DNA of 64,000 bases from Notospermus geniculatus (taxonomy: Eukaryota; Nemertea; Pilidiophora; Heteronemertea; Lineidae): the NCBI GenBank assembly GCA_002633025.1, contig NMRB01002238.1, positions 25,456 through 89,455 on the forward strand, read 5' to 3'. The first letter of the stretch is position 1, and each line of letters begins with the position of its first letter. Shown here one piece after another: positions 10,429-23,464 of the stretch. The notes under the pieces are model-generated. The model saw only the letters and a program-made list of their open reading frames with translations, did no database searches and was not told the origin of the DNA. Position numbers and translations under genes: made by a program.

Positions 10429-13400
10429 AAGATGGGCGTATCATTCAGGGAATGGTCTATTCTTGTCGTGTCTGTTAGTTATATCGGGATCACCCTTAGA
10501 ATCAACCCTTCATCTACGTCACAGCCAATATCATATCAGCAAATCCAGGTTCATGTCGTCTCTATCCGGCATCTCTAAGGTTTGATAAGAACTCCTATGA
10601 TTTGAACAGACTTTGTCTGGCTTTAAGAATCAGATGGTGGACATTGGTTATTGATGTCCCTTAATTGAATTCGTCATTGCTCGACCTGATCAGAATCGTC
10701 TGGCATCGCTGAATAGGAAAAGGCTTCGTTAGGTATTTTGCTCACGTAGGCTCGTTAAAGATTGATGTCTGAGTATTTGGGGAGGGGAAAAGTCAGCCTT
10801 ATTATGAGCCAGTAAATGTTAGCAATCGTGGGGAATGAGGTCTTCGCCATTTCGTGATGTTTACCATCGACTAGTGTGGAATTATCGACTGTGGAGTTTT
10901 CGGTACAAGTTATATTAACGTCCATCCAGACTGACTGGTAGTTCTGCATGAACAAGTTTCGTGTTATTCAATGAAGAACTTACATTCCCGGAGCAATGTT
11001 GCACATGAATGTCGGGATAATTATGGACTCTTATATACAAGAGCCTATATTATGTTATTCCAGGAAATTCGATTGTACCAGAAGCATAACAAATCACATG
11101 TGAAATGAGGATTAAAGTCTTAACTGATAGTGCTATGGATGTACGAAGAATTAAACACAAACTGACTCATTTCATACGACGACGATAACGGTACGGATCG
11201 ACCAAAAGGAAACAATACTGCGACAAAGATTTCTTTCCAGGCCATTTTCTTTCTTACAATCATCACGGCCTGTTTCATCGTTAACTATCTCCTTTGATGT
11301 CAGCATCGTATACCAGTCTTTGCGGTTGATTCCATCTTCCTTTACTTACCAAAGCACATGATCCTCGTTTTCATAAATACAACTCAAAGCAGCATGTTGA
11401 CTATTTCCGTATCGCGTTTAAGAAGGAGATGCACCGCAGATAAGATGACGTTTGACAAAATAATGGCTGCATGGAGTTACAAATACTACAGGATGTCCCA
11501 AATATTTTGCTATTTTGTTTTGTATATTGCCACCTGATCGTGAATATATTATGTTGATCCAACGCCAGCAAGTACATTCTTCTGAACTGCGGTGCTTACT
11601 CCTAAACTGCGGTGTTTACATGTTGAATGTAGACTATTCAACTTTCCCAGGCCCTGACCGAAAATTCTCCAGCACACTTCCAACTCCTGTGCATACAAAT
11701 CATCATGGATGGTATCCTCCACAGACTGCCTAGATGTACAAAAAAATCAACTTCTAAGCGCAGCACTTTGCCGTGCCGCTGTAATTTGTGGCCACAACCG
11801 CCTCCAACCCGTTTGTAGTAATATTACAAAAGCCATTATCGATTTGTTCACCCTGTTGTTACGTTTTCATGCGGACACCTGATCTAAGTTACAGGATAGC
11901 AAAGCCAGTTGCGTTCGTGTAAAAAGAGAAGCCAGCGATTAGACATCGCCATTGATAAAAGCTGTCTCGTTTGATGTTCTCTACTCTACGAGCGTCATGC
12001 CTTGTCTTAATAACTCAGTCACATCCTTACATGAGTTTCCTTCACCAGTCTTCGCCACGCTTGTCTTTGTGATCGCGTCTCCCGTCGTTTTGACGTACTA
12101 TGCTATCACCAACACAGCTAGAGGTGTCATGTCAGTTTCTGAAAGACGTTTCTTATCTTCAGCAGTGGATAACTACCGCCTGTTGGGCGAGATGACGTTT
12201 ATTGCCGCGTTTCTTGGCGTTAATTGCACGGTCTTTGACACAGCGCCCCAAATACGTTCACGAGCTTTCCATATTCCAAGTAAACGCTCTGTAATACTAC
12301 GAAATATGCTACATGTATATTGTACTTTTTTCTTCTCCCCTGAGCATCGTAACGAAGCAGCCGACAAGCCTTCAGAATCAAGGTTGAAACTAGATCCTTA
12401 CCAATGCGAAAGCCAAGGCCAATACGTTCCTATATGAAAAGCTAGAAGAAGTACATTTATAAGTAGTTGGTTAATTTGAAATGGTCAGTAACACGACTGC
12501 TTGTCGAGATAACTGCCGACATCTGCCTTATTTCCTGTTGGAAAATCTCCCGATCCTGGGCACGTCAGTCACGTCTGGGGCCTGTAGCCAACATCGATAA
12601 AGGCTAGGAACCTTAATCACGACCATTCCATATATCCAGACAGACGACATTCCCATAAATGGCCATTTCCGGGTTATAACTAGCCCTATGCCATCGCCAA
12701 ACGTCTGGGAAAACGGATTGCTCTTATAATTCCTTCCACCCTTGTAAGAGGCAGGAATTATACCCCTGATAGCCCGGTAATTTTCTGGAAGTCACCATTT
12801 TGCTGTCCTGGAGGTCATCTTTGGTACAATTGTGGTGAAATGGACGATTTATGAGGGTTTATATCATTCGTATTGGCGGTCTACAAACTGACAAACTGTC
12901 GTTTTTGATTTGCAGCAGATGGGCCACGGTAAGCCAGAGAAAAGTACCAAAGATCCAACGGAGGTGTCGGATATAAATATCGTCATCCCTATAGAATATT
13001 GAGAATCAAGAAAACATCCAGTAGGATCAGTTAAATTGGCAGGAATGTTCCTGCGCTCCCTATTCCTTAAGATGGTGGTCCGATCTCAATGGAAGCTGCA
13101 CCTTGGGTCATTGACCGGTGTACACGGAGCATATTTTGAACGTTCCCCATGTGAGTCTTCCCCTGCTCTTGCCTGACGGAATAAGCAGCGACTTGACAAA
13201 TAGATCGATATGTTTCTCTGTGTATCCTCTATCTGCCAGCGTCTACTAAACAATAAGGGGAAACACTGACACACGGAAACACTACCAGATGTAACACCAG
13301 CAGGCGAGATTGAGGAGGCGTTTGGTCTTCGTGTACTTGAACTGTCCCCCTCGATGCGAAACTACGGTATTCATCTACAGTCTACTTTTTTACACACGCT

Positions 13401-13962
13401 GCCTCTCTGTTTATTTCCGCTGACGATAGATAAAAATCCCATCATACTTCTCCTTCCGCTATGACATCTCCATGCCGCCATTCAAGTCCGCTATCTCCTC
13501 AATGACTTCCTCATCTCACAGACCGAGAGTCGCTTTGCACACAAAGCACACAATTGACCAATGCCAGGGTCTTATTATTTCATTAGTCTTGCTGATACCC
13601 GAGTCTATTACCGATCATGGCCCTTTCATTTCCCTTTCTATACCAACAACTGATCGTCTGGAGCTAACCCAGATGGGTCCGTCACAATGTTTGGATATCA
13701 ACGTGATTATTGGAAGCTCCCGACCCCGTACGTCTATTTGTGTCTAATAGCCTATTCACTAGGAAGAGCTGGACCAATCACATTGGGTTCAATGGATTCT
13801 GATCAGTTTCCCTGTTTGGCTCTCTCTCCAGTCGTCTTCAGATGGCCATTGATGCTACGTCAATTTCAGCTCGTGACCTGGATGTGTCCTGTTCGTAACA
13901 GAAGAAATGGCGGACAGACACAAACGGTCAGCTTGGAGGAGTGCCTGTCTCAAGTGGAATTT
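10429..13962. other. Unassigned sequence
   Basis: The longest open frame is 11952-12437 plus, 161 codons, with one hydrophobic segment (FATLVFVIASPVVLTYYAI), no recognised family and no splice support. On the minus strand, 10755-10955 contains three N-glycosylation sequons before a hydrophobic stretch but has no convincing exon borders. Neither is called as a gene. Confidence 0.35.
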
Positions 13963-14325
13963 GCTGGGCCCATAAATCAGAGCTCCGTAGATCGCAACTA
14001 CGCTCTGCTACCGTGTTATTGCAGTGGAATTGTGTGTTGGGCCCATAACCCAGAGATGCGTAGATCGCAACTACGCTCTGCTACCATGTTATAGTGTCGC
14101 AGTGCAAGCGTGCTGGGCCCATAACCCCGAGATCTCTAGAACCTACGCTCTGCTACCATGTTATTGGGGTGCAGTGGAAGTATACTGAGCCAATAACCCA
14201 GAGGTCCGTAGATTGCAACTACGCTCTGCTACCATGTTACTCTGGTGCAGTGCGTGGAAGTGTGCTGAACCCATAACCCAGAGATCCCAAGATCGAAACT
14301 ACGCTCTGCTACCATTATATAGTGG
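13963..14325. repeat. Tandem array of five units of about 75 bp
   Basis: Units begin near 13963, 14038, 14111, 14187 and 14265. They share GGGCCCATAACCCAGAG and CAACTACGCTCTGCTACC. Open frames across it (13687-14094, 14094-14276) are a by-product of the repeat. Confidence 0.85.
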
Positions 14326-15792
14326 CTCAGTCGTCTCGCAGGTTTAATGCATTTCTCAGTCTGTGAATGGGTTATTTCACATTAGTTTCCTGAGTGCATC
14401 AGGGTTTAGACACGTGGGAATTGCTTTCACCTGCTTACTCTATCCTGACGACACACCAACGTCGCCAATACGAAGTAATCATTAGCGCAATCGGGCATCG
14501 AAGTAAACGAGCCTGATTACCTCCGTACAGCTTATTATTATCCCATGCTTGATCGCATGATGTGTGGACCACTCGTGCTACTCGGATTATATGTTTCACA
14601 GAACAGTCCATATCGAAATGATAATTGCCTCAGTTGGTCTCAAAGCGTGCTGTTTACTGGCTTGGTCAATCGTGGGAATACTGATTACCTCTGCCCTGAT
14701 ATACTGGAATGGGTGTCCAGTGGCTTTTAAAGTTAATTACACATTTCTATGATGTGATGTCGTTTAGTACAGGAGAGTTTGTTATGGTTCCAGATCCATC
14801 AGGTTATAGCCCGATCCATGTTTATAGACCTAGGAATCAAATAGGCTGATCAGTTTTGATTTCAGTTATTTAGGCTAGTCCCAAGCCATCTAGTAGAGCT
14901 CCCCTAATACATATAGCCAATCGTTCCAAGGGGAGGGGACCAGTCTATGACCTTGTTATCATTATATGATTAAGAGGTACAAATAAATAGTTTTTGTGGA
15001 TGCGTAGTGTCCCCCTTGCGCACTTTTGTTCTGAGAAACCGCATTACTTTCTGGATCATCCGTTGCCTTCCTAAACGAGGAGCTTGTCGCTCTCCCAAAA
15101 ACATGAGAGAGGCGGCATATGGGGACAATGTCCTACTTCATCAAATGCATGGCTTCTGAGAAGGATACTTCATTTTCCGCTGGCACCGAAAAAAAATTTA
15201 CTCTTACCGTATGTATGTGGGAGTTCCGGCTTCATCACCCAACATACAGTGTATAGAAATGCATTCACAAGTTTAATAGACGTTCTCCGTGAAGTGATAC
15301 ATGATTGTACTTGTAAGTTAACATGAGTACACTTGGTATGATATGTCTTGAGGGAATATCGAGTCACATTCAAAGAAGCTCATTGCAACGAATAATGATT
15401 TTAACATACCGGTAAAAAAACGAACGTGGACTCCTCCTAGTATAATTTCCTTCTTTAGATGAGATGGAAATGATGTTAGAGACATGAGAGACGCCAGAAT
15501 TGAAAACATTCTGCTTGGAGGGGTCTCGTTTCTCAATAAGGTATAATTTGGTTTCCAATTGTTCGTAGAAATATATGATATGCGCGAAAGAGGATAGAAA
15601 CCATGTGATGATTGCTGTTAGTCCCATTTCCCTTCGTACCTGTGTTGTTTTCCTTTTCCCCATTCTGAAATTGAAATCCTATTCGTATATATTTTTTCTG
15701 AAACAGCACTAAAGTAACATGTTCATATGTTTCAAGGATTCTTTTGCTGTATTCTAATCAAGAATCAGTGGTTGGTACACATCATACCTTAG
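14326..15792. other. Unassigned sequence
   Basis: No recognised element. A 97-codon minus-strand frame at 15370-15663 starts just after an acceptor-like TTTCAATTTCAG and contains a hydrophobic stretch (LTAIITWFLSSFAHIIYF). I cannot assign it to a family. Confidence 0.3.
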
Positions 15793-16123
15793 AGGGAGAC
15801 TCCAGTCATTGCTAACTTTTCAATTTTTATCAAGCCATGTAGACTATTGCCATGAGTTGTGATGTCACTAGTGTCAATAGGCTGACGACCTTTGTAGTGA
15901 AATAGCTAATACTGTGACTGCCTAGGCCTATTGGTTGTACCTTCATACACATGACATCATGTGTGCTGTGCAATGGTCCCCTTGGGATCCAATTGAAATA
16001 CTTAAAATGATGAGTTTGCTGATTTCAAAAAAAATATGACATGTTGCAGATATCAATGAATTTGAATGTATCAACAATATTTCAAAAATTCAAAATTTTA
16101 CACAATGAGTGGAGTCTCCCTTT
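15793..16123. mobile_element. 330-bp MITE with GGGAGACTCCA ends
   Basis: The left end AGGGAGACTCCAGTCATTG and its inverse at 16103-16121 differ at about one position over 18 bp. The interior is AT-rich and noncoding. Confidence 0.7.
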
Positions 16124-19100
16124 GAATCCATCTATAGGTGAATTTTCAATGTTATGATGTTAGTAGTAGAATGATAACACTATCTATTCAAGGTAGTAGT
16201 CAATCGATGAGCCTGGTTGACACGTCGTCTGGGCACTAATGTATATTTTAACGTTAAATATTTAATCAGAAGCGATGAACCGATTGAGCACACACCTGTA
16301 TAGTGTCATTAACACATAAATAAATGGACATGAACAGGCATTAGGCATCGCTTTAACGGTATTGATATCACATAAAAGGGTGTGTATTGCTATGGTGTTT
16401 GTTGATCGGAGCCATGCCCCCCTCTAATTGATTGTGCCACTCTATTTGCCCTCGTTATTTGCTACATCGCGTTCAGTGTCCGTTTTTGCTTATGAACCAC
16501 AGACGGGAATATTGTAACATTCTGCGCGGAACAAAATGACATCAGATTTGACATCGTGGCGTTCCGACATGTCGTTACCCAGCAACTGTAAAGTCACAGG
16601 ATAATTTACTTCAAGTCTACGAAACATTCGTGCCAAATTAGTCCTAAACGGTGGATTTGTAACCATGGAGATACGATGGTGAATTTGTAGAGAAAGCTAA
16701 GATTAAAATGGCATAGGAGAACTTAAAAGAGGTTATTCAAAGACTCCATTCTATACCGCGATATTACCTCCCCGTAAGGTTTCTTTTTAATCTCAAAGGA
16801 AATATGATATATTCGGCCATTTTGAATTGCAGAGGGGTAACTTGATGAAGTATAAATCATTTGGGGAAATGAACGCAGACAGTTTAATAGGGATATGAGA
16901 TCGTATTGGGTTTTATTTAATGAAGTCATTTCATTACCACGCCTGTTAAATTTCTTACTTTACCAAGTCAATTAAGAATTGCAGTAATAAAGAATGCATT
17001 AACGTACTGAAAGTCCAATAAGTACATTGTAAACCATTTGCATGCCATTCCGACTGCCGTTACTTTCTCTATAGTGCAGCGCATGATATTGTAGCCCTCG
17101 GCTTACCAAAAACGTATCTTTTGAAATGTCTACCCTGCAGAACCCTATTTCTTGTGTGATTTGTAATTCTACTGTCAGATTTCTAGATATTTAATACCTT
17201 AAAGATATTTAATACCTAAAGATAATGTATCACGGGTATTTTCGCGGGCCACGAAAATCATGGTTTATTTACATGTAGTTCGTCTGTGTCCAGTGTTTCT
17301 TTGTCTTATGAGTAATTTGTTGGTGGCATGCCCCTCGAGAAAACGAAGGTATTCAATTTTTATTGGTGGGTTGGTATGCCCCAGAAGTCAAAAAAATATG
17401 ATGTAAACATCCTTGTTTACAAACACTGAATGTAAACAATGAAGTCACGCTACATTTTCTTTAAGAGGCAATCTAAATTCAGTACAAGACCACCCTATCC
17501 CACGTATCATTCTCCAATTCACATCATTATTACGGTTGTATCTCACGAATCGGATATTGGCCATCCACAACCTTGTTATATTGGAATTGCTAAACAATAT
17601 GAGGGGAGGAACAATGTAGTCGAGATGTACAAGGTAATATTGCTTATCGGCCTATTGACTTCTTCCCGATAGCACAATGTAAACAACATTTACTGATGGC
17701 AAATTTGATTATTCTGTAAGGTTGCTTCAAGGTTAAACTCCCAAGAGCCATATTTATTGACGGTCATATACAAGTTATGAGGGAGGACTCAGCAAGGAAA
17801 TGGTTTGACTGGTAATAACTGAGTCGCGGCGTTGGGTGTTAGATTACTTGGTTTTCAACGATTGATCCATCGATAACAACATTCGATAAATTGTCAATTA
17901 AGGTACCTAATGATGATTCTGGAACTTCTTCGAAATTCGATGGCATCGTTTGGTTTGATTCAAGTATTCTCAACGAATTCTCGGATCATATTCTCAAATT
18001 CTCGTGACCTTTGCGAGTATGCAAGTCGAGGCTGAGAGTGACCATAGGGTGTCCGAAAATAGATACGTCTTCACATTCTGTGATCAGGTAGAAATCCTCT
18101 TTGAGATCATTGCCCGCTCATGGAATGCAGTCTTATAGCTGCGTGGCTTGACACTTCCATTGGTCAGTTCCTGAGAGGCGGATGAAGCTGAAAAAGAAAT
18201 CGAGATGAGGCTACGATGAATTCGTTTTTGCCGACTTCCCTTCAAAATTTTCTTCAGCCAGTTTGTTTGTTAGTGGAAATCATGGTTAGAATTCTGTCTC
18301 TTTTATTTGAATGTGGTTTGACTTCTTTCAAATGAATGTTAAGCATTTAAAACATTGGACAGCACTGGTATGACGACACAATTTGACCATCAAGTATGCA
18401 CCCCACGATGAACGTCTGAAATCCAAACTGATTGCTCTGAATGTTATCCAAAACAGCCCCCTCATCGCTGACGAAATCGAATTCAAGTCGCCTATGAAGT
18501 TTTATTGGTTGTATATATCACATTTTCTCAGTAACCTTAATGGTGTATGTCTGGATGTTACTCCATTCGACAACATACTGACGCCAAAAAAATGTCTGCA
18601 GTTCAATTTGACAAATCAGGATTAATGAACTTGGTATTCAACAGAATTTTTCCTCAGGCCATTCCAGCTCCACCCCGACCGGATATCATTGCCATAAAAA
18701 AGCCTTAAGTAGGCAAAAAGGGTTCATTATGAAAAGCTTACAAAGTTGTTTGAATGCAAGAGTAATCATGGGTTTTGTGCTAGTTAGGAATGTAAATTCA
18801 GTTGATTTCGGTACCGGTACTGAAAGTTTGCATATCTATGGTTGAAAATGTCAAACGAACTGCCATTAGAAACGAAAGAATGCAAAAAAACTCTTGAATT
18901 ATGCCTTGAGGGAGGATGGTGGCCATGTCGATAAGAGATTGGCTGGGGTATCATACTGTGACAAGAGTATGGAAAATGTCATTTCTATTCCATCGCCGGG
19001 AACCATTCGAAAGCGTCTGATGATTAAGTAGGACCAAGTGTACTTTCTTTCACACTTAGGCCATCACTTGATTAGCTTGTATTGGATATAGATGACGTGG

Positions 19101-19707
19101 TGCCATTACCAGAGACGAGACGTCCTCCCCAGAAGTCAGCGGAACGTATGGAATTGAAAGACATCCGTCGAAAGCTTTTCTATCCTGTCGATTTCTCCGA
19201 ATCACTCAGTCGTTACAAGTAACCGTTAATTGCTAACGAGATCAATAATTTCCATCTGGAACCAAACTTGCGATGGTGGAACTGTTCATTTTGACAAATG
19301 TCATCGTGATGTTTGACTTTTTTTGTGTGGAAGTCAGAGCATGAATGCTAACGAAGGGTAGATTCTAGACTTTCCTGTAACATGCGTGAAGGGGGCACAC
19401 AAGAATGGTATACTTCTATCTCTCTTAATAGTCTCCACTACATGTATATGATTAGCTAAACATGTCTGTGAGAAATGTACCTTTATCCACTTAGAGCCTC
19501 TATCCAGTAGAAGTTGAGGATACCAAGTCACTATCATTACTATCCAGCTCTTAGGCAAATGTCTTGTCTCAGCTGGTTACAAGAGGGCCAGAAATGGGTA
19601 ACATTTGGTCGATTTTAGGACTTTTAAAAATTGAAGTTGAATATCATGGACTGGGCCTTCTTCCAAAGAAAGAGAGAGCACAAAAGTTCACACACAAAAT
19701 GATAATG
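16124..19707. other. Unassigned AT-rich sequence
   Basis: No recognised gene, array or TIR element. Short frames at 16723-16929, 17439-17672, 18383-18625 and 19334-19558 look like chance. Confidence 0.4.
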
Positions 19708-19876
19708 TAGGAAGTCAACGTCCAAAATTTCGAAAATTTTCGGCCCAAACCGGGGTCTTCCTCAGGCCCTTTTCAGTAAGAAGCTCCTTTTTTCTGGAGT
19801 TTCTTTCTGAAAAGTGCCTGAGGAAGACCCCTATAGGGGTCGAAAATTTGCGAACTTTTGGAAGTTGACTTCCTAT
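19708..19876. mobile_element. Foldback element with TAGGAAGTCAAC ends and GC-rich stem motif
   Basis: The ends TAGGAAGTCAAC and GTTGACTTCCTA are perfect inverse copies, and the arms stay complementary for about 65 bp to a short centre near 19795. Each arm includes CTGAGGAAG, a GACCCC/GGGGTC stem, then CGAAAA, or its inverse. Related to 1150-1212. Confidence 0.8.
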
Positions 19877-21723
19877 TTATTATCGAGTGGGCCTTCATGA
19901 TAATTTATTAGCCTATATGGCAAATCAGACTGAGTGTTCGTCACTATAGCCTCTTCGTTAAAGATGAAGTAGACGGTGCTAACCAGATCAGAAAGTGATA
20001 GGTTACATTGTAGCTTGATTGGAATGCTTCCAACACTGCCTCTCTACGTCTCACTTTTCCTACCAGTCACTTGTAATTCTGTCATCTCCCAATTAAAAAA
20101 CTGATTTGCAAGTGTTTTCCGGCGCAGCAACCGTCATCGATTCCAGTGGCCGGTGTAATCATGGTTTTTCTGGGTGATAAACCGATTAAGGCAACCACCG
20201 TCCTCAGCCAGAAAAATCGCCAGAAGATTTTATAACACCCCATAGGAAATCATAGAGGATATCCATCAAATCTGTATACGGAACTACCGGTGAATCAATC
20301 TAGTCTTACATTTCTCACCACAGGTCCAGAAATGGCCAGTCCGTTGCTGCCTAAAGGCAGCCGCCTCTCACATCAGGAAATCACGAGTCTATCCTGTGCA
20401 ATTTGCGTCACACGATTTCTCAGTATCTTGTATAATTATCAGACATAGTGGTTAGTGTACCTGGAAACCATACACTAATGGGTTCCCATCTGGTTACTTT
20501 GGGGAGATGTATTTTTGATGACCGGCTGAAGACGTTACAACGCGTTACCGCGTCTCCAATGTGTATTCGTAGCAATGATAAAACCGATTATACCATCATC
20601 TCAGAGTTAATGCAGTACATCATCAGTCCCTCACTAGTTATTCGGCGCCTTTATCTAGATTTCCACATATCACATGAAGACATGATCATTGAAAACGACC
20701 TTAAGAATATCGTTCATAAATTGATCTCCCAGCTCGACTCAAATGAAAAATATCTCGTCCATCACTGTAGCTGTAAATCATCCGATAGGGCAGTTCGGTG
20801 TATATCTCTCATATAAATCATTAAGAAGAAAGAATTCTCTTTCAAATGCGATAATCATTAGACATGTTGGTCTTCTGCGATGAAAGAGGGATAGACATTT
20901 GGTAGTATGGATAGGAACTGCTTCTAAAGGAAGTTCTTACTGATTAGGGCTTCATTCATCAAGCGTGTGGAACCTCGTAAAATGTCTTATCGTCAATGTC
21001 GTGGGCTAGTAATCAAGATGATATATTTCGTCCTTAAAGCGAATTGATATAATGACGAACAGTCATCAAGTGTTTCATTTCGATTGAAATTTCATGACAC
21101 TAAAACTATCGCAGTACCGCAAATGACGTCGCCACTTTGCAGATGGCAGCACAGTCAGTGTGATGAGTTTGTTCCATCGAGATAGCGCCGGGAGATGATG
21201 ACGAGGTTAAACAAATTCCGCCTAGAGGCGGAACTCTAGGCGGAACTCTAACTGGCTACCAAGGATCTGGTTGATAATGAAATGCAACAAAGCTTGAATG
21301 GAAGACTGGGAAACACGAATAGACGAATCGACATTGCCTACTTACGCTACAGGGGATCGCAATATGATAAGTCTGTAAGAAAAACGGACAGAAGCGGATA
21401 TAAATGCGTTATGCACGCACGCTTTGATATATCGATAGCTTTGAACTTGATCATAAGGCTTAGGAAGCTGGGAGAAATACGGCCTGTTCGTAAGCGACGG
21501 GCGAAAAAAGGACGCCGAGGTGTACGATCTGAGATCGCGTCAATGTTTTTCCCTGTCAGGACATTCGACATTGACATAACGATCACCTGAACAGCAGTAT
21601 TTGACCATTTTTGTTAGATATTTCGGGTCTTGTACATGGCGCAGGTTAGACATCAGCTCCTACCACTGAGTTCATGGGTTCGATTTCTGGGCGTACCAAT
21701 CTTGCGACAAAACTGATGAGTCT
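19877..21723. other. Unassigned sequence with a weak tRNA-like relic
   Basis: Open frames at 20448-20816 (122 codons) and 21282-21590 (102 codons, with a basic segment RKRRAKKGRRG) have no recognised family. Near 21634-21705, TGGCGCAGGTTAGA and GGTTCGATTTC resemble RNA polymerase III A and B boxes, possibly a SINE remnant. Confidence 0.25.
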
Positions 21724-21784
21724 CTCCGACAGCAGTGCAGACAAATACATGTATTACATGTATTTGTCTGCACTTCTGTCGGAG
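21724..21784. repeat. Near-perfect 61-nt palindrome
   Basis: The 30-nt arms at 21724-21753 and 21755-21784 are inverted copies with one mismatch around a one-base centre. The arms contain GCAGACAAATACATGTA. It could be a minimal foldback transposon, a cruciform-forming site or a hairpin RNA. The one-base loop argues against an ordinary microRNA precursor. Confidence 0.9.
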
Positions 21785-21863
21785 CATTAAATGCATTAAA
21801 TGCACATGTTGGCCACATCTCTGAAAGTAATTATTTGGAAGCCTACTGATCCATTTCCAATGA

Positions 21864-22434
21864 CTAAGGCTCGTCTACACCATCATACATTTGTTCAAAA
21901 CATCATCATACATTTGTATGATGATGTCCAAGCTCGTTTGTCGATTTCTGTCTCGTGACAATGCAGCTAAAAGTTTGAACATCATCATACATTGTTCAAA
22001 GCAGCATCATAATCTTGTATGATGATGTTCAAGTTTGTTGTGGATTTCGATCTACAGTCCAACATTCATGGACTTTGTATGATGAAGTATGATGGAGAAA
22101 GGATAATGTTGGATGATGTTCACACGATCATACATTTGTCCCTGAACATCATCACACATTTTTTTGGGATGTTTTGCATTGGCAAGATGAAACATGCAGC
22201 TAAAAATTTGAACATCATCATACATGTTCAGGTTTGTTGGGAAAACAGTCCACACGATCATACATTTGTCCATGAACATCATCATACAAATTTGAACATC
22301 ATCATACATGTTGGTTGCTGTTCAAGTTTGTTGGGAAAACAGCCTACACAATCAAATATCTGTCCATGAACATCATCATACAAATGTATAAGGATGTTTT
22401 GAACAAATGTATGATCGTGTAGACGGGCCTTAAG
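21864..22434. mobile_element. 570-bp composite MITE built of CATCATACATTTG subrepeats
   Basis: The TIR of about 40 bp starts CTAAGGCTCGTCTACACCAT and is mirrored at 22395-22434. The interior holds many direct and inverted copies of a unit with CATCATCATACATTTGT and short spacers such as GTTTGTTGGGAAAACAG, suggesting internal amplification. Open frames inside it are repeat by-products. Confidence 0.85.
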
Positions 22435-23464
22435 AGAAGATTCCATGATCTACATCACTCATCCTCTACCATTCCCTAGAACATTCGACCTGATTTGTTT
22501 CTCGGTTAAGAGCCGACTGAGGACTATAGATTGACACAAATACTTATCTTGTGTGGTGAGAGGGTGGTGTGGTCAAACGCGGGCACTGGGACGGTTCTGA
22601 AGCTAACCCAGGACTATCCTGACTACCCGTCTGTCTGCATGTAGCAAGAACTTAAACAGTGTATTGGGTAAACGAACAGCAGGGAGTGACTGCATACGTT
22701 TTCTCTTGGGTTGCATGTACGCGGTTTCTTTCTGAAAAAACACTGAATCGTCCAGTCTTGTCATCTGCATAGGAGCCGAAATGTCGCATTTGACTTACGG
22801 CTCTGAGTCGATGTCGTGATAACTGCTCTTTTCTTTGCCTATCGCGGGACTTGAACCAATTCAGCTGGCTGTTCATTTATCATTTACACCTAAGAATTTC
22901 AAAACAGCCATCAGAAAAAAGTTTTTTAAGTTGAAGGGTGCCATATGACACTTAGACTACTGCAACGAGTGCTTCAAGTGGGAACACATGCAAAGCCTGC
23001 CGAAGCTGAGCATTTTTTTACCGATGCTCCCCGAAGTACACCGGTTGCTGCCGAAATCCAGTTGTTCCCCCGAATTTCGACGTCTCTGATTACAGTGGTC
23101 ACAGAGACAAACATGGTCGTATAATTGGGAGCGTCATGTTTGCATAATTAGGAGAGTAAATCTGATTCGTCTATTTTAATCCTCAGATGAAACTGAGAAG
23201 AAAATTGAGCCGTTACGGAATCAAGATTCATCTCGGTCGGATACCGATACTGCCTTCAGGCAATCTAATAGACAATTCACTCAGCATGATAAAAATGAAT
23301 GAGCTCTCTGGAAGTAAAGAATAGCTGGCAATCTTGTCAATTTACACTACTGTAGGGAAAAAACTGTTGGAATCCCTTGTAAATCAAAGATATCCATCCA
23401 AGAACTGTTGTCGCTGGCAGCTGGCTCATAAAACAAATCCAGATTGAAATGAAGTTTATTGATT
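22435..23464. other. Unassigned sequence
   Basis: Nothing recognised. Confidence 0.4.

Noticed and set aside
11952-12437. 161-codon open frame with a hydrophobic segment as a gene
   Set aside because: No known family, no splice sites and a length that chance can give in 64 kb.
15370-15663. GPCR transmembrane-6 exon on the minus strand linked to the candidate at 10188
   Set aside because: It lacks the FxxxWxP-type motif, has no clear donor, and no seventh-helix exon lies between the two.
21282-21590. LINE ORF fragment with a basic RKRRAKKGRRG stretch
   Set aside because: Only a low-complexity basic run supports it; no reverse-transcriptase or nuclease motifs are seen.
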